From NCBI RefSeq assembly GCF_022267555.1, contig NZ_CP073586.1, positions 434,001 to 498,000 of the forward strand: a DNA stretch of 64,000 nucleotides. The letters are read 5' to 3'. Within the stretch, counting starts at the first letter, position 1; each line of letters begins with the position of its first letter. Both the position numbers and the translations under genes were made by a program. The notes under the pieces are model-generated. The model was not told the DNA's origin, did no database searches, and saw only the letters and a program-made list of their open reading frames with translations. The DNA is from Proteiniphilum propionicum. GTDB lineage: Bacteria; Bacteroidota; Bacteroidia; Bacteroidales; Dysgonomonadaceae. This document shows, in pieces, positions 44,978-56,608 of this stretch.

Positions 44978-45021
44978 CCCTGCCGGATAAATGTTTTCCG
45001 CAATGAAAAGCAAAGGCAGGG
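44978..45021 (+). terminator. Possible terminator or attenuator after tuf
   Basis: CCCTGCC (44978-44984) can pair with GGCAGGG (45015-45021), followed by TTTAT. The 30-nt loop makes it weaker than the other terminators in the window. A second small hairpin, ATCCGG/CCGGAT with a CTT loop, lies at 44942-44956. Confidence 0.45.
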
Positions 45022-45026
45022 TTTAT

Positions 45027-45099
45027 ACGGGTCTAGCTCAGTCGGTAGAGCACTGGTCTCCAAAACCAGGTGTCGGGAGTTCGAGTCTCTCGACCCGTG
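45027..45099 (+). tRNA. tRNA-Trp (CCA)
   Basis: Acceptor stem ACGGGTC/GACCCGT with discriminator G, anticodon stem CTGGT/ACCAG around CTCCAAA giving CCA, T-arm GGGAGTTCGAGTCTCTC. Located between tuf and secE, as in many Bacteroidota. Confidence 0.95.
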
Positions 45100-45117
45100 C
45101 AAAACGATCCGAATTAA

Positions 45118-45309
45118 ATGAAAAAAATAGTTGCATATCTTAAGGATTCTTATAATGAACTAGTTCACAAAGTATCCTGGCCATCCAGAGAAGAGCTTTC
45201 CGGTAGTACGGTAATTGTATTGATTGCTTCCCTTATAATTGCCCTGATTGTTTTCGGAATAGACTCTTTATTTGAGTGGATAGTTAAACTCCTGTACGGT
45301 ATTTTATAA
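45118..45309 (+). CDS. secE: Preprotein translocase subunit SecE
   Basis: A 63-residue inner-membrane protein of the SecYEG channel. The amphipathic helix (YLKDSYNELVHKVSWPSREEL) carries the conserved KVSWPSREEL motif, and one membrane helix follows (VIVLIASLIIALIVFGI). It precedes nusG by 17 bp. Confidence 0.95.
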   Translation: MKKIVAYLKDSYNELVHKVSWPSREELSGSTVIVLIASLIIALIVFGIDSLFEWIVKLLYGIL

Positions 45310-45326
45310 TTCTGAAAAAAGAAACA

Positions 45327-45869
45327 ATGACTGAAGAGAGAAAAAAATGGTACGTTTTGCGTGCTGTTAGTGGAAAAGAAAACAAAGTCAAAGAGTATCT
45401 TGAGTCAGAAATGAAAAAAACCGATTTAGGAAAGTACGTTTCTCAAGTTCTCATCCCCACAGAAAAGACTTATACAATACGCAACGGAAAGAAAGTGATG
45501 AAAGAACGCGCTTATCTTCCCGGATACGTGCTTATTGAGGCTGAGCTGACCGGTGATGTGGTTCACGAACTTAAGAATATCAATTACGTAGCCGGCTTTT
45601 TGCCAAACACAGCCGATCCCCAGCCTTTACGGGATTCGGAGGTTAAACGTATCCTCGGCACAATGGATGAGCTGGAGGAAGCTGGAAACGAAATGGATGC
45701 CAAGTACTATGTCGGTGAAAATGTGAAAGTGATTGGCGGTCCTTTCAGCAGTTTCTCCGGTGTGGTTGAAGAGGTGAATGACGAGAGAAAGAAACTCAAA
45801 GTGATGGTCAAAATTTTCGGACGGAAACAACTCCTGGAGTTGAGTTATATGCAAGTAGAGAAAGAATAG
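45327..45869 (+). CDS. nusG: Transcription termination/antitermination factor NusG
   Basis: A 180-residue protein that binds RNA polymerase and links it to Rho or the ribosome. The N-terminal NGN domain starts [20 protein letters not shown] and includes [12 protein letters not shown]. The C-terminal KOW domain has [20 protein letters not shown] and ends [12 protein letters not shown]. The order secE-nusG-rplK-rplA is the conserved one. Confidence 0.97.
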   Translation: MTEERKKWYVLRAVSGKENKVKEYLESEMKKTDLGKYVSQVLIPTEKTYTIRNGKKVMKERAYLPGYVLIEAELTGDVVHELKNINYVAGFLPNTADPQPLRDSEVKRILGTMDELEEAGNEMDAKYYVGENVKVIGGPFSSFSGVVEEVNDERKKLKVMVKIFGRKQLLELSYMQVEKE

Positions 45870-45943
45870 TCAGATATTTGGTTACGCAGATTCTGTAAAT
45901 TCTTCAAAGTGTTTCGAAAACCGTAATTAATTAAATCAAAAAA

Positions 45944-46393
45944 ATGGCTAAAGAAGTTGCCGGACAACTAAAATTACAAATCAAAGGAGGAGCTGCAAAT
46001 CCATCTCCCCCTGTAGGACCTGCATTAGGTTCAAAAGGGATAAACATTATGGAGTTTTGCAAGCAATTCAATGCCAGAACTCAGGACAAGGGCGGTAAAG
46101 TTTTACCTGTGGTAATTACTTATTATACCGACAAGTCTTTTGATTTTATTGTTAAAACACCACCGGTTGCGATTCAGTTATTAGAAGCCAGCAAACAGAA
46201 AGGCGGTTCGGCAGAACCCAATCGCAAAAAGGTTGCGGAAGTAACCTGGGATCAGGTAAAAACTATCGCCGAAGAAAAAATGCCCGATCTGAACTGCTTC
46301 ACACTGAAATCTGCAATGAAAATGGTAGCAGGAACGGCCCGGAGCATGGGTATCACAGTAAAAGGGAATTTCCCGGATATTATAAATAATTAA
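45944..46393 (+). CDS. rplK: Ribosomal protein uL11
   Basis: A 149-residue protein of the GTPase-associated centre. It has the Pro-rich N-terminal domain (LKIQGKGGAANP-like, here [18 protein letters not shown], then [13 protein letters not shown]) and the rRNA-binding C-terminal domain ending [14 protein letters not shown]. Length and sequence are typical. Confidence 0.98.
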   Translation: MAKEVAGQLKLQIKGGAANPSPPVGPALGSKGINIMEFCKQFNARTQDKGGKVLPVVITYYTDKSFDFIVKTPPVAIQLLEASKQKGGSAEPNRKKVAEVTWDQVKTIAEEKMPDLNCFTLKSAMKMVAGTARSMGITVKGNFPDIINN

Positions 46394-46408
46394 AACTTCA
46401 ATTGAGAC

Positions 46409-47110
46409 ATGGGTAAACTGACAAAAAATAGAAAGTTGGCTTTAAGCAAGATTGAAGAGGGAAGGACCTATTCACTGAAAGAGGCATCGGCCTTGGTTAA
46501 GGAGATTACCACAACCAAATTCGATGCATCTATTGATATCGATGTACGCCTCGGCGTAGATCCGCGTAAAGCTAACCAGATGGTAAGAGGCGTTGTGTCT
46601 CTGCCACACGGGACAGGAAAACAAGTAAGAGTTCTTGTATTGTGTTCTCCAGAGGCTGAAGCCGCTGCTACAGAAGCTGGCGCAGACTATGTAGGACTCG
46701 ACGAATATATCGATAAGATTAAAGGAGGTTGGACTGATGTGGATGTGATAATCACACAGCCGCAGATTATGGGTAAAATTGGTGCGCTCGGCCGTATATT
46801 AGGGCCTCGCGGATTAATGCCTAATCCAAAAAGCGGTACAGTTACTCCCGACGTTGCAAAAGCCGTAAAGGAGGTAAAACAGGGAAAAATCGACTTTAAA
46901 GTAGACAAAGCCGGTATTATTCACACCTCTATTGGGAAAGTATCTTTCACGCCCGAACAGATTCGAGACAACGCAAAAGAATTTATCCTAACGTTGATCA
47001 AATTAAAACCTGCCGCGGCAAAAGGTACCTATATTAGGAGTATTTATCTTTCCAGCACGATGAGCCCGGGTATAAAACTGGACACTAAATCGTTAGAAGA
47101 ACAGAAATAA
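46409..47110 (+). CDS. rplA: Ribosomal protein uL1
   Basis: A 233-residue protein of the L1 stalk. Family motifs [30 protein letters not shown] and the highly conserved [19 protein letters not shown] are present. In many bacteria L1 also represses its own operon mRNA. It lies 15 bp after rplK. Confidence 0.98.
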   Translation: MGKLTKNRKLALSKIEEGRTYSLKEASALVKEITTTKFDASIDIDVRLGVDPRKANQMVRGVVSLPHGTGKQVRVLVLCSPEAEAAATEAGADYVGLDEYIDKIKGGWTDVDVIITQPQIMGKIGALGRILGPRGLMPNPKSGTVTPDVAKAVKEVKQGKIDFKVDKAGIIHTSIGKVSFTPEQIRDNAKEFILTLIKLKPAAAKGTYIRSIYLSSTMSPGIKLDTKSLEEQK

Positions 47111-47124
47111 AAAGTTTTAATTGA

Positions 47125-47649
47125 ATGAAAAAGGAAGATAAACAACAAATAATAGAACAGATAGCTGCAAATCTCCAAGAGTACGAAAACTTCTATCTTA
47201 CCGATATTGCTACACTCAATGCAGTAAAGACAAGCAATTTAAGAAGGGAGTGTTCAAAACAGGAGATCAAGCTGCTGGTGGTTAAGAATACCTTGTTGCA
47301 AAAAGCATTAGAATCGCTCGAAAGAGACTATAAGGAGTTGTATCCCGTTTTAAAGGGCAACACTGCTATCATGTTCTCCAACGTAGCAAATGCTCCTGCA
47401 AAGCTTATTGACAAATACAAAGCCGACAAAGTGCCCGCTTTTAAAGGCGCGTACGTACAGGAGAGTTTCTTCATCGGCGATAAAGCGTTGAAAGACCTTA
47501 TAAACATCAAGAGCAAGACAGAGCTTATAGGAGACGTTATTGCACTCTTGCAATCTCCTGCCAAAAATGTTATTTCTGCACTCCAATCCGGCGGTAATAT
47601 ACTTCACGGAGTATTGACAACGTTAACGGAAAAAGAACATTCTCATTAA
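47125..47649 (+). CDS. rplJ: Ribosomal protein uL10
   Basis: A 174-residue protein that forms the base of the L7/L12 stalk. It starts MKKEDKQQIIEQIAANLQEY and includes NLRRECSKQEIKLLVVKNTL and FSNVANAPAKLI. The C-terminal helix (KNVISALQSGGNILHGVLTT) binds L7/L12 dimers. It begins 14 bp after rplA; a 195-bp gap then precedes rplL. Confidence 0.97.
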   Translation: MKKEDKQQIIEQIAANLQEYENFYLTDIATLNAVKTSNLRRECSKQEIKLLVVKNTLLQKALESLERDYKELYPVLKGNTAIMFSNVANAPAKLIDKYKADKVPAFKGAYVQESFFIGDKALKDLINIKSKTELIGDVIALLQSPAKNVISALQSGGNILHGVLTTLTEKEHSH

Positions 47650-47844
47650 ACAAAAACAACAGAAAGCGACTGATAGAACCGGTAATCAAAAAATAAACAT
47701 TATCAGATTTTATATTGATGAGGTGCTATGTAAAAAACAAAGTCACGTTTATTAGCACTAATCGGTTGAAAGAGAATGTTGAAGAATTCAAAATTAATTT
47801 CACACAACAAACAGAATTAGTAATCAATTTAAACAAATACAAAA

Positions 47845-48222
47845 ATGGCAGACTTAAAAAAATTTGCTGAAGACCTGGTTAACTTGACAGTAAAAGAGGT
47901 TAACGAACTGGCTGAAATTTTAAAAACAGAGTACGGTATTGAACCCGCTGCTGCAGCCGTTGCTGTTGCTGCAGGACCTGCTGCCGGCGCCGAAACCGCC
48001 GTAGAAGAAAAAACATCTTTCGATGTTGTTCTCAAGAGTGCCGGTGCAGCTAAGCTGGCTGTAGTAAAAGCCGTGAAGGAACTTACCGGTCTCGGATTGA
48101 AAGATGCTAAGGATTTAGTGGACGGAGCTCCCAGCGAATTGAAAAAGGGTATAACAAAAGACGAAGCAGAAGCTTTGAAAAAACAACTTGAAGAGGCTGG
48201 AGCAGAAGTTGAACTTAAATAG
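47845..48222 (+). CDS. rplL: Ribosomal protein bL12 (L7/L12)
   Basis: A 125-residue stalk protein. The N-terminal dimerisation domain ([19 protein letters not shown]), an Ala-rich hinge ([17 protein letters not shown]) and the C-terminal factor-binding domain ([20 protein letters not shown]) are all present. It recruits translation GTPases. Confidence 0.98.
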   Translation: MADLKKFAEDLVNLTVKEVNELAEILKTEYGIEPAAAAVAVAAGPAAGAETAVEEKTSFDVVLKSAGAAKLAVVKAVKELTGLGLKDAKDLVDGAPSELKKGITKDEAEALKKQLEEAGAEVELK

Positions 48223-48246
48223 CATTTACCTAATTTAGGTTAATAC

Positions 48247-48284
48247 GGTTAGGAATCTTCTACCTGAAGATTCTTAACCTTTTG
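48247..48284 (+). terminator. Hairpin between rplL and rpoB (attenuator-like)
   Basis: A 14-pair stem with one G-T wobble (GGTTAGGAATCTTC at 48247-48260, paired with 48266-48279) and a 5-nt loop is followed by TTTTG. Its position matches the classic attenuator between rplL and rpoB of other bacteria, which lowers polymerase output relative to ribosomal proteins. Confidence 0.65.
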
Positions 48285-48318
48285 TGTCAATATATACAAG
48301 GTTCAAAAACTCACATCC

Positions 48319-51300
48319 ATGTCTGTAAATAACGCCAATCAAAGAATAAATTTCGCGTCGATAAAAAATCCACTCGATTTCCCTGATTTTCTTGAAGTAC
48401 AATTAAAATCGTTTCAGGATTTTATCCAACTTGACGCACCTCCAGAGAGTAGAAAAAATGAAGGATTGTATAAGGTTTTCACGGAGAATTTCCCAATCGC
48501 TGATACCCGGAACAATTTTGTACTTGAATTTTTAGATTACTACGTTGATCCACCCCGCTATACCATTAAAGAGTGTATAGACAGGGGGCTAACCTACAGC
48601 GTTCCGCTGAAGGCAAAACTTTATTTGTACTGCACGGATCCCGATCACGAAGACTTTACCCCTGTTATACAGGATGTTTACCTTGGGACAATCCCCTACA
48701 TGACAGAAAAGGGAACATTCGTGATAAACGGTGCAGAACGTGTAATCGTTTCGCAGCTTCACCGCTCTCCGGGCGTATTTTTCGGCCAGAGCCTCCATGC
48801 TAATGGTACAGTTCTATACTCGGCCCGTGTCATTCCGTTTAAAGGGTCATGGATAGAGTTCGCTACAGACATTAACAGTGTGATGTACGCGTATATCGAC
48901 CGCAAAAAGAAATTACCGGTCACCACACTTCTCCGCGCCATCGGTTTTGAGAGTGACAAAGATATCCTCGAAATCTTTGACCTGGCCGAAGAGGTTAAGG
49001 TAAACAAGACAAACCTTAAAAAAGTGTTGGGCCGGAAGCTTGCCGCCCGCGTACTGAAATCGTGGATGGAAGATTTTGTTGATGAAGATACCGGTGAGGT
49101 AACCTCCATCGAAAGAAACGAGGTTATCATTGAACGTGAGACCATTCTTGAGGCCGAACATATTGACGAGATAGTTGAATCGGGAGTTGCATATATTCTC
49201 CTGCACAAGGAAACGCCTAACACCTCCGATTATTCTATCATTTACAACACTTTACAGAAAGATCCCAGCAATACTGAGATCGATGCAATACGCCATATCT
49301 ACCGCCAGCTGCGCAGCGCGGAACCTGCTGATGATGCCAGTGCACGCGAGGTGATCAATAACCTCTTCTTCTCGGAAAAGAGATACGATTTGGGCGATGT
49401 AGGGCGTTACAGAATTAATAAGAAACTGAATCTCGATATTGATGTAAACATCCGTGTGCTTACTAACGAAGACATCATAGAGATCATCAAATATCTTATA
49501 GAGCTAGTCAACTCCAAGGCAATAGTGGATGATATAGACCACCTCAGTAACAGACGCGTACGTACGGTAGGAGAACAATTATATACTCAGTTCGGAATAG
49601 GGTTGAACCGCATGGCACGTATTATCCGTGAAAGGATGAACGTTCGTGACAACGAGGTTTTCACACCCATAGACCTTATAAATGCAAAGACTATATCGTC
49701 GGTTATCAACACCTTCTTCGGGACCAACGCGCTGTCGCAGTTCATGGATCAGACCAACCCTCTGGCTGAGATAACACACAAGCGCCGCCTGTCGGCCCTT
49801 GGTCCTGGTGGACTTTCACGTGAGCGTGCAGGTTTCGAGGTGCGCGACGTGCACTACACTCATTACGGGCGACTTTGCCCAATTGAAACGCCGGAAGGGC
49901 CCAATATCGGTCTTATCTCGTCGCTCTGCGTATATGCAAAGATCAATGACTTAGGATTTATTGAAACACCTTATCGCAAGGTAGACGATGGAGTGGTAAA
50001 TATTGTAAACGACGAAGTAATCTATCTGGCAGCGGAGGAAGAAGAAGACAGAATTATTGCACAGGGTAATGCACCACTCGATGACAAGGGCAACTTCGTA
50101 AACCCACGCGTGAAAGCAAGGCAGGATGCCGATTATCCTGTTGTAGCACCAGATGAAGTTGAGCTGATGGACGTATCGCCCATGCAGATTGCATCTATAG
50201 CGGCTTCACTCATCCCGTTCCTCGAGCATGATGATGCTAACCGCGCCCTGATGGGTTCCAATATGATGCGCCAGGCTGTTCCGCTAATAAGAGCTGAAGC
50301 ACCTATTGTGGGCACAGGAATCGAGGACCAGCTTATTAAAGACTCCCGCTCACAGATTATGTCGGAAGGCAATGGTGAGATCATCTACGTGGATTCAACC
50401 ACTATAAAAATAAAATACGAACGCACAGAAGAGGAGGAATTCACCAGCTTCGATGATGCAGTTAAAACATATAACATCCCTAAATTCCGTAAAACCAACC
50501 AAAATACCACCATCGACCTGCGTCCTGTATGCAAGGTGGGGCAAAAGGTAAAGCCCGGTGAAATCCTTACAGAAGGTTACGCTACACAAAATGGAGAACT
50601 GGCATTAGGCAGAAACCTTAAAGTTGCTTTCATGCCATGGAAGGGTTACAATTTCGAGGATGCTATCGTACTAAGTGAAAGAATGGTGATTGATGATGTA
50701 TTTACATCTATTCATGTTGAGGAATTCTCTCTGGAAGTACGCGAGACCAAACGGGGGATGGAAGAGCTCACCTCCGACATACCTAACGTAAGTGAAGAAG
50801 CTACGAAAGATCTCGATGAGAAAGGTATCGTGCGCGTTGGTGCGCGAATTAAGCCTGGAGATATACTGATAGGGAAAATAACCCCTAAAGGGGAATCGGA
50901 CCCGTCGCCGGAGGAAAAACTGCTTCGTGCTATCTTCGGCGACAAGGCAGGCGACGTGAAAGATGCCTCGCTGAAAGCTTCTCCTTCGCTCAATGGGGTG
51001 GTTATACATACCAATCTCTTCGCAAAAGCTTCTAAAAAGGGAAAAACAAAACTCTCCAATAAGGCCCTTCTTCCAAAGCTTGAAGAGGAGTACGAAAACA
51101 GAATGGAAGAGCTAAGAAAGGTTCTTATCGACAAGCTGCTGAAGCTTACCGAAGGCAAAACTTCCGCCGGGGTTAAGGATTACACCAATATGGATGTCGT
51201 TCCAAAAGGTGCAAAATTCACGGTAAAAGTGCTTTCAGACATCGATTTCCAGTCTGTTCAGTTAAACAAATGGACAACCGACACACATAAGAATGAACTC

Positions 51301-52131
51301 ATACGTACAACAGTTATCAACTATCTGCGCCGCTACAAGGAGCTTGATGCCGAATTGAAACGTAAACGTTTCGATTTAACCATCGGAGATGAACTCCCCT
51401 CGGGTATAATGCAGATTGCAAAGGTGTATGTAGCAAAAAAGAGAAAGATACAGGTAGGCGACAAAATGGCAGGACGCCACGGAAACAAAGGTATTGTGTC
51501 TAGAATTGTACGTCAGGAAGATATGCCTTTCCTTTCAGACGGGACACCCGTGGATATTGTACTTAACCCGCTGGGTGTACCTTCTCGTATGAACCTCGGG
51601 CAAATATTCGAGACTGTTCTGGGATGGGCCGGGAAAGAACTTGGCGTAAAATTTTCCACTCCCATATTCGATGGAGCATCGCTGGACGACCTGAGCGTAT
51701 GGACCGACAAGGCTAAAGTGCCGGCATACGGTAAAACTTACCTCTTTGATGGAGGTACCGGAGAGCGTTTCGACCAGCCCGCAACTGTGGGAATAATATA
51801 TATGCTCAAACTGGGGCACATGGTGGAAGATAAGATGCACGCGCGCTCAATTGGGCCTTACTCGTTAATCACACAACAACCGTTGGGTGGTAAAGCGCAG
51901 TTTGGAGGCCAGCGTTTTGGGGAGATGGAGGTCTGGGCACTCGAGGCATTTGGTGCTGCGCACATACTTCAGGAAATTCTCACTGTTAAATCAGACGATG
52001 TGGTAGGCCGTTCAAAAGCATATGAAGCAATTGTAAAGGGCGAGGCAATGCCTCAGACAGGTATCCCCGAATCACTGAACGTACTGCTTCACGAGCTGAA
52101 AGGGCTGGGGCTCAACCTCAGTCTCGATTAA
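48319..52131 (+). CDS. rpoB: RNA polymerase beta subunit
   Basis: A 1270-residue catalytic subunit. It begins [20 protein letters not shown]. The rifampicin-pocket region reads [20 protein letters not shown] and [20 protein letters not shown], the normal sensitive sequence at the main resistance sites. Later blocks include [39 protein letters not shown] and [20 protein letters not shown]. Length fits Bacteroidota, which have a lineage-specific insertion relative to some other phyla. It is followed by rpoC after 60 bp. Confidence 0.99.
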   Translation: MSVNNANQRINFASIKNPLDFPDFLEVQLKSFQDFIQLDAPPESRKNEGLYKVFTENFPIADTRNNFVLEFLDYYVDPPRYTIKECIDRGLTYSVPLKAKLYLYCTDPDHEDFTPVIQDVYLGTIPYMTEKGTFVINGAERVIVSQLHRSPGVFFGQSLHANGTVLYSARVIPFKGSWIEFATDINSVMYAYIDRKKKLPVTTLLRAIGFESDKDILEIFDLAEEVKVNKTNLKKVLGRKLAARVLKSWMEDFVDEDTGEVTSIERNEVIIERETILEAEHIDEIVESGVAYILLHKETPNTSDYSIIYNTLQKDPSNTEIDAIRHIYRQLRSAEPADDASAREVINNLFFSEKRYDLGDVGRYRINKKLNLDIDVNIRVLTNEDIIEIIKYLIELVNSKAIVDDIDHLSNRRVRTVGEQLYTQFGIGLNRMARIIRERMNVRDNEVFTPIDLINAKTISSVINTFFGTNALSQFMDQTNPLAEITHKRRLSALGPGGLSRERAGFEVRDVHYTHYGRLCPIETPEGPNIGLISSLCVYAKINDLGFIETPYRKVDDGVVNIVNDEVIYLAAEEEEDRIIAQGNAPLDDKGNFVNPRVKARQDADYPVVAPDEVELMDVSPMQIASIAASLIPFLEHDDANRALMGSNMMRQAVPLIRAEAPIVGTGIEDQLIKDSRSQIMSEGNGEIIYVDSTTIKIKYERTEEEEFTSFDDAVKTYNIPKFRKTNQNTTIDLRPVCKVGQKVKPGEILTEGYATQNGELALGRNLKVAFMPWKGYNFEDAIVLSERMVIDDVFTSIHVEEFSLEVRETKRGMEELTSDIPNVSEEATKDLDEKGIVRVGARIKPGDILIGKITPKGESDPSPEEKLLRAIFGDKAGDVKDASLKASPSLNGVVIHTNLFAKASKKGKTKLSNKALLPKLEEEYENRMEELRKVLIDKLLKLTEGKTSAGVKDYTNMDVVPKGAKFTVKVLSDIDFQSVQLNKWTTDTHKNELIRTTVINYLRRYKELDAELKRKRFDLTIGDELPSGIMQIAKVYVAKKRKIQVGDKMAGRHGNKGIVSRIVRQEDMPFLSDGTPVDIVLNPLGVPSRMNLGQIFETVLGWAGKELGVKFSTPIFDGASLDDLSVWTDKAKVPAYGKTYLFDGGTGERFDQPATVGIIYMLKLGHMVEDKMHARSIGPYSLITQQPLGGKAQFGGQRFGEMEVWALEAFGAAHILQEILTVKSDDVVGRSKAYEAIVKGEAMPQTGIPESLNVLLHELKGLGLNLSLD

Positions 52132-52191
52132 CGACTGTACTCAAGGTTATTATACTATTCAACATCTTAACTCTTTTTATATACAATATAT

Positions 52192-55100
52192 ATGGCATTT
52201 AGAAAAGAGAACAAAATAAAGAGTAACTTTTCAAAAATTACTATAGGGTTGGCATCGCCGGAACGAATTCTGGAGAACTCTTTCGGCGAAGTTCTAAAAC
52301 CTGAAACTATCAACTACCGTACCTATAAACCGGAACGGGATGGCTTGTTCTGCGAACGCATCTTCGGGCCGGTAAAAGATTACGAATGTCATTGTGGCAA
52401 ATATAAACGTATTCGTTACAAAGGCATCGTGTGCGACCGCTGCGGTGTGGAAGTGACAGAGAAAAAAGTGCGTCGCGAACGTACAGGACACATTCATCTG
52501 GTAGTACCCGTGGCACACATCTGGTACTTCAGGTCGCTACCCAACAAAATAGGTTATCTGTTGGGCATCCCTACCAAAAAACTGGATTCCATCATCTATT
52601 ACGAAAGATATGTGGTGATACAGCCAGGTGTGCTTGAAGAAAAGGTGGCAGAAAAAGATCTGCTCACCGAAGACGAGTATCTTGACCTGCTGGAGACGCT
52701 CCCGAAAGAGAACCAGCAACTGGAAGATACCGATCCCAATAAATTTATAGCTAAAATGGGTGCCGAGGCTGTGCTCGACCTGCTCGAAAGACTGAACCTC
52801 GACAAGCTGGCTAATCAGCTGCGCCACCGTGCTAGCACCGACACATCACAGCAGCGTAAAAACGAAGCGTTGAAACAGCTGCAGGTGGTGGAGGCATTCC
52901 GCGGATCGAAAAATATCAATAAGCCGGAATGGATGATAATGAAGGTGGTTCCCGTGATTCCGCCTGATCTGAGGCCACTGGTTCCGCTCGACGGAGGACG
53001 CTTTGCCACGTCCGACCTCAACGATCTCTATCGTCGCGTGATTATTCGCAACAACCGTTTGAAACGACTGATTGATATCAAGGCACCGGATGTGATTCTG
53101 CGTAACGAAAAGCGCATGTTGCAGGAAGCTGTAGACTCACTGTTCGACAACTCACGCAAGTCGAGCGCCATCAAAACAGAATCTAACCGCCCGTTAAAAT
53201 CACTTTCTGACAGCCTTAAAGGCAAGCAGGGCCGTTTCCGTCAGAATCTGCTCGGCAAGCGCGTCGACTATTCTGCCCGTTCGGTTATTGTTGTAGGTCC
53301 CGAACTTAAGATGCACGAATGCGGGCTACCCAAAGATATGGCAGCCGAACTATATAAACCGTTCATCATCCGTAAGCTCATTGAGAGAGGTATAGTGAAA
53401 ACGGTTAAGTCTGCGAAGAAAATCGTAGACAGAAAAGAACCGGTTGTATATGATATTCTGGAATATGTGATGAGAGGCCACCCAGTTCTGCTGAACCGTG
53501 CCCCTACCCTTCACCGCCTGGGTATCCAGGCATTTCAGCCCAAGCTGATAGAGGGTAAGGCCATTCAGCTGCACCCGCTGGCATGTACGGCGTTCAATGC
53601 CGACTTCGACGGTGACCAGATGGCTGTACACCTTCCACTTGGCAACGAAGCCATACTGGAGGCACAGCTGCTGATGCTTGCTTCCCACAACATTCTTAAC
53701 CCGGCCAACGGTGCACCAATCACAGTGCCTTCACAGGATATGGTGCTTGGATTATACTATATCACAAAAATACGTCCGGGAGCTAAAGGCGAAGGGATGA
53801 CATTCTACGGCGAAGAGGAAGCCATAATAGCTTACAACGAGGGAGCAGTAGATATTCACGCGCTGGTGAAAGTGATAGTAGATGACATAGACGAGGAAGG
53901 TAACCCTGTCCGTAAGATGCATGAAACAACTGTAGGACGTGTAATCACTAACGAAGCTATCCCGAAAGAGGTGGGATATGTAAACGAGCTGCTCTCAAAA
54001 AAATCACTCCGCGACATCATTGGCAAGGTGATAAAAACTTGTGGAGTTGCGCGTACAGCCCAATATCTTGACGATATAAAAGATCTTGGCTATTACATGG
54101 CATTCAAGGGGGGACTCTCATTCAACCTTGAAGACGTGATCATACCCAAAGAGAAAGAGACTCTTATTCAGGAAGGATATAGCGAAGTGGAACAGATCAT
54201 GGACAACTACAATATGGGTTTCATCACCTATAACGAACGTTACAACCAGATCATCGACACATGGACACATATAAATTCCAAGCTTTCGAACATACTGATG
54301 AAGCAACTTTCGGAAGACGACCAGGGATTCAACTCTGTATATATGATGCTTGATTCGGGTGCCCGCGGTTCGCGCGAACAGATTCGCCAGCTGTCGGGTA
54401 TGCGCGGATTGATGGCAAAACCGCAAAAGAGCGGTGCTGAAGGTGCTCAAATCATCGAGAACCCCATCTTGGCTAACTTCAAGGAGGGCCTGTCGGTGCT
54501 GGAGTACTTTATCTCTACCCACGGAGCGCGTAAAGGTCTCGCCGATACGGCTCTCAAGACAGCCGACGCCGGATATCTGACCCGCCGTCTTGTTGACGTA
54601 TCACAAGATGTGATCATCAACGAAGAAGACTGCGGCACATTGCGCGGGCTGGTAGCTACTGCTATCAAAAACAATGAAGAAGTTATCGCTTCACTATACG
54701 AACGCATACTTGGACGTGTTTCCGTTCACGACGTTCAACATCCAACTACCGGAGAAATCATTGTAAACGCAGGGGAAGAGATCACTGAAGATGTTGCCAA
54801 AAAGATAGAAGACTCACCAATAGAACGTGTAGAGATTCGCTCAGTACTAACCTGCGAATCGCATCATGGTGTGTGCGCGAAATGCTACGGCAGAAACCTT
54901 GCCACGGGACGTATGGTTCAAAAGGGCGAAGCGGTGGGAGTTATTGCGGCCCAATCGATTGGCGAGCCGGGTACTCAGCTTACACTGCGTACTTTCCACG
55001 TGGGAGGTATTGCATCTAACATTGCAACTGAAAACAACATTACAACCAAATACGATGGCTATATTGAGTTCGATGAACTACGCTACGTGGAAACCACAGA

Positions 55101-56478
55101 TGCCGAGGGTAAGCCATACAAGGTAGTGGTAAGCCGGTTAGTGGAAATGCGTATCGTTGACCCCAACACAAAGATCGTACTGTTAGCTCACAACGTTCCC
55201 TATGGTTCGAAGCTCTATTTCAACCAGGGCGACAAAGTACAGAAGGGCGATCTGATATGCGAATGGGACCCGTTCAATGCTGTAATTGTTTCTGAAGCTA
55301 CCGGTAAGATACGTTTCGAGAACTTCACCGAAAACATGACTTACAAGGTAGAGTCTGATGAGCAGACAGGGCTGAAGGAGAAGGTGATCATCGAATCACG
55401 TGACAAGACCAAAGCCCCCTCGGCACACATTGTAAATGAGAACGACGATATCCTGCGTACATATACGCTTCCACTGAGCTCCCACATAGTGAAGAACGAA
55501 AATGACGATATCAAAGCCGGTGATGTGCTTGTGAAGATACCGCGCGCTGTGGGTAAAGCCGGCGATATTACGGGAGGACTGCCGCGAGTAACCGAACTGT
55601 TTGAAGCACGTAACCCGTCGAATCCGGCAGTGGTTTCCGAGATAGATGGAGAGATATCATTCGGTAAGATTAAGCGTGGAAATCAGGAGATATCGGTCAC
55701 GTCAAAGACTGGGGAGATGAAAAAGTATATGGTTTCCCTTTCCAAGCAGATACTGGTTCAGGAAAATGACTATATACGTGCCGGGATGCCTCTTTCCGAT
55801 GGAGCCATTACACCTGCCGACATTTTGGCAATCATGGGACCGACAGCCGTTCAGGAATACATTGTGAATGAGGTTCAGGATGTTTATCGACTGCAGGGTG
55901 TGAAGATCAACGACAAGCATTTTGAGGTTATCGTCCGTCAGATGATGCGCAAGGTAGAAGTGGTTGATCCGGGTGACACACGCTTCCTTGAACAACAGCT
56001 TGTTGACAAGCTTGATATGATGGAAGAGAACGACCGCATCTGGGGTAAGAAGGTGATTATTGATGCCGGAGATTCACAGGTGTTTGAACCGGGACAGATT
56101 GTTACCGTTCGTAAACTGCGCGACGAAAACAGCTCTCTCAAACGCCGCGACCTGAAGCCGGTGGAAGCACGCGATGCCGTTCCTGCAACTGCCAACCAGG
56201 TTTTGCAGGGTATCACGCGCGCTGCTCTTCAGACAACCAGCTTTATGTCAGCCGCCTCTTTCCAGGAGACGACCAAGGTGTTAAACGATGCAGCCATCAA
56301 TGGCAAGACCGACACGCTGGAAGGATTGAAAGAGAACGTAATATGCGGTCACCTGATTCCTGCCGGAACCGGCCAGCGCGAATTCGAAAAGTTGGTGGTA
56401 GGCTCACGCGAAGATTTCGAAAAGCTTAGTGCCAACAAGCGAAGCAACCTGTTCCAGGAAGCCGCTGTAAAAGAATAA
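52192..56478 (+). CDS. rpoC: RNA polymerase beta' subunit
   Basis: A 1428-residue catalytic subunit. The N-terminal zinc finger is [20 protein letters not shown]. The active-site motif NADFDGDQM lies at residues 469-477 and its three Asp residues hold the catalytic magnesium. The second zinc site ([13 protein letters not shown]) and the bridge-helix/trigger-loop region ([16 protein letters not shown]) are intact. It ends the cluster and is followed by a strong terminator. Confidence 0.99.
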   Translation: MAFRKENKIKSNFSKITIGLASPERILENSFGEVLKPETINYRTYKPERDGLFCERIFGPVKDYECHCGKYKRIRYKGIVCDRCGVEVTEKKVRRERTGHIHLVVPVAHIWYFRSLPNKIGYLLGIPTKKLDSIIYYERYVVIQPGVLEEKVAEKDLLTEDEYLDLLETLPKENQQLEDTDPNKFIAKMGAEAVLDLLERLNLDKLANQLRHRASTDTSQQRKNEALKQLQVVEAFRGSKNINKPEWMIMKVVPVIPPDLRPLVPLDGGRFATSDLNDLYRRVIIRNNRLKRLIDIKAPDVILRNEKRMLQEAVDSLFDNSRKSSAIKTESNRPLKSLSDSLKGKQGRFRQNLLGKRVDYSARSVIVVGPELKMHECGLPKDMAAELYKPFIIRKLIERGIVKTVKSAKKIVDRKEPVVYDILEYVMRGHPVLLNRAPTLHRLGIQAFQPKLIEGKAIQLHPLACTAFNADFDGDQMAVHLPLGNEAILEAQLLMLASHNILNPANGAPITVPSQDMVLGLYYITKIRPGAKGEGMTFYGEEEAIIAYNEGAVDIHALVKVIVDDIDEEGNPVRKMHETTVGRVITNEAIPKEVGYVNELLSKKSLRDIIGKVIKTCGVARTAQYLDDIKDLGYYMAFKGGLSFNLEDVIIPKEKETLIQEGYSEVEQIMDNYNMGFITYNERYNQIIDTWTHINSKLSNILMKQLSEDDQGFNSVYMMLDSGARGSREQIRQLSGMRGLMAKPQKSGAEGAQIIENPILANFKEGLSVLEYFISTHGARKGLADTALKTADAGYLTRRLVDVSQDVIINEEDCGTLRGLVATAIKNNEEVIASLYERILGRVSVHDVQHPTTGEIIVNAGEEITEDVAKKIEDSPIERVEIRSVLTCESHHGVCAKCYGRNLATGRMVQKGEAVGVIAAQSIGEPGTQLTLRTFHVGGIASNIATENNITTKYDGYIEFDELRYVETTDAEGKPYKVVVSRLVEMRIVDPNTKIVLLAHNVPYGSKLYFNQGDKVQKGDLICEWDPFNAVIVSEATGKIRFENFTENMTYKVESDEQTGLKEKVIIESRDKTKAPSAHIVNENDDILRTYTLPLSSHIVKNENDDIKAGDVLVKIPRAVGKAGDITGGLPRVTELFEARNPSNPAVVSEIDGEISFGKIKRGNQEISVTSKTGEMKKYMVSLSKQILVQENDYIRAGMPLSDGAITPADILAIMGPTAVQEYIVNEVQDVYRLQGVKINDKHFEVIVRQMMRKVEVVDPGDTRFLEQQLVDKLDMMEENDRIWGKKVIIDAGDSQVFEPGQIVTVRKLRDENSSLKRRDLKPVEARDAVPATANQVLQGITRAALQTTSFMSAASFQETTKVLNDAAINGKTDTLEGLKENVICGHLIPAGTGQREFEKLVVGSREDFEKLSANKRSNLFQEAAVKE

Positions 56479-56501
56479 TAGCTTAGAGATAACTTTTTTT
56501 A

Positions 56502-56535
56502 AACCCGTGCCGGCAATCCGACACGGGTTTTTTTA
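56502..56535 (+). terminator. Terminator after rpoC
   Basis: AACCCGTG (56502-56509) pairs with CACGGGTT (56522-56529), followed by a T run. It lies 23 bp after the rpoC stop. Confidence 0.9.
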
Positions 56536-56608
56536 TGGGTTCAAATTTACAAAGGCTTCATGGTTTATTATGATAATAGACTGAATAAGATGTTACTGGA
56601 GCATAAAC

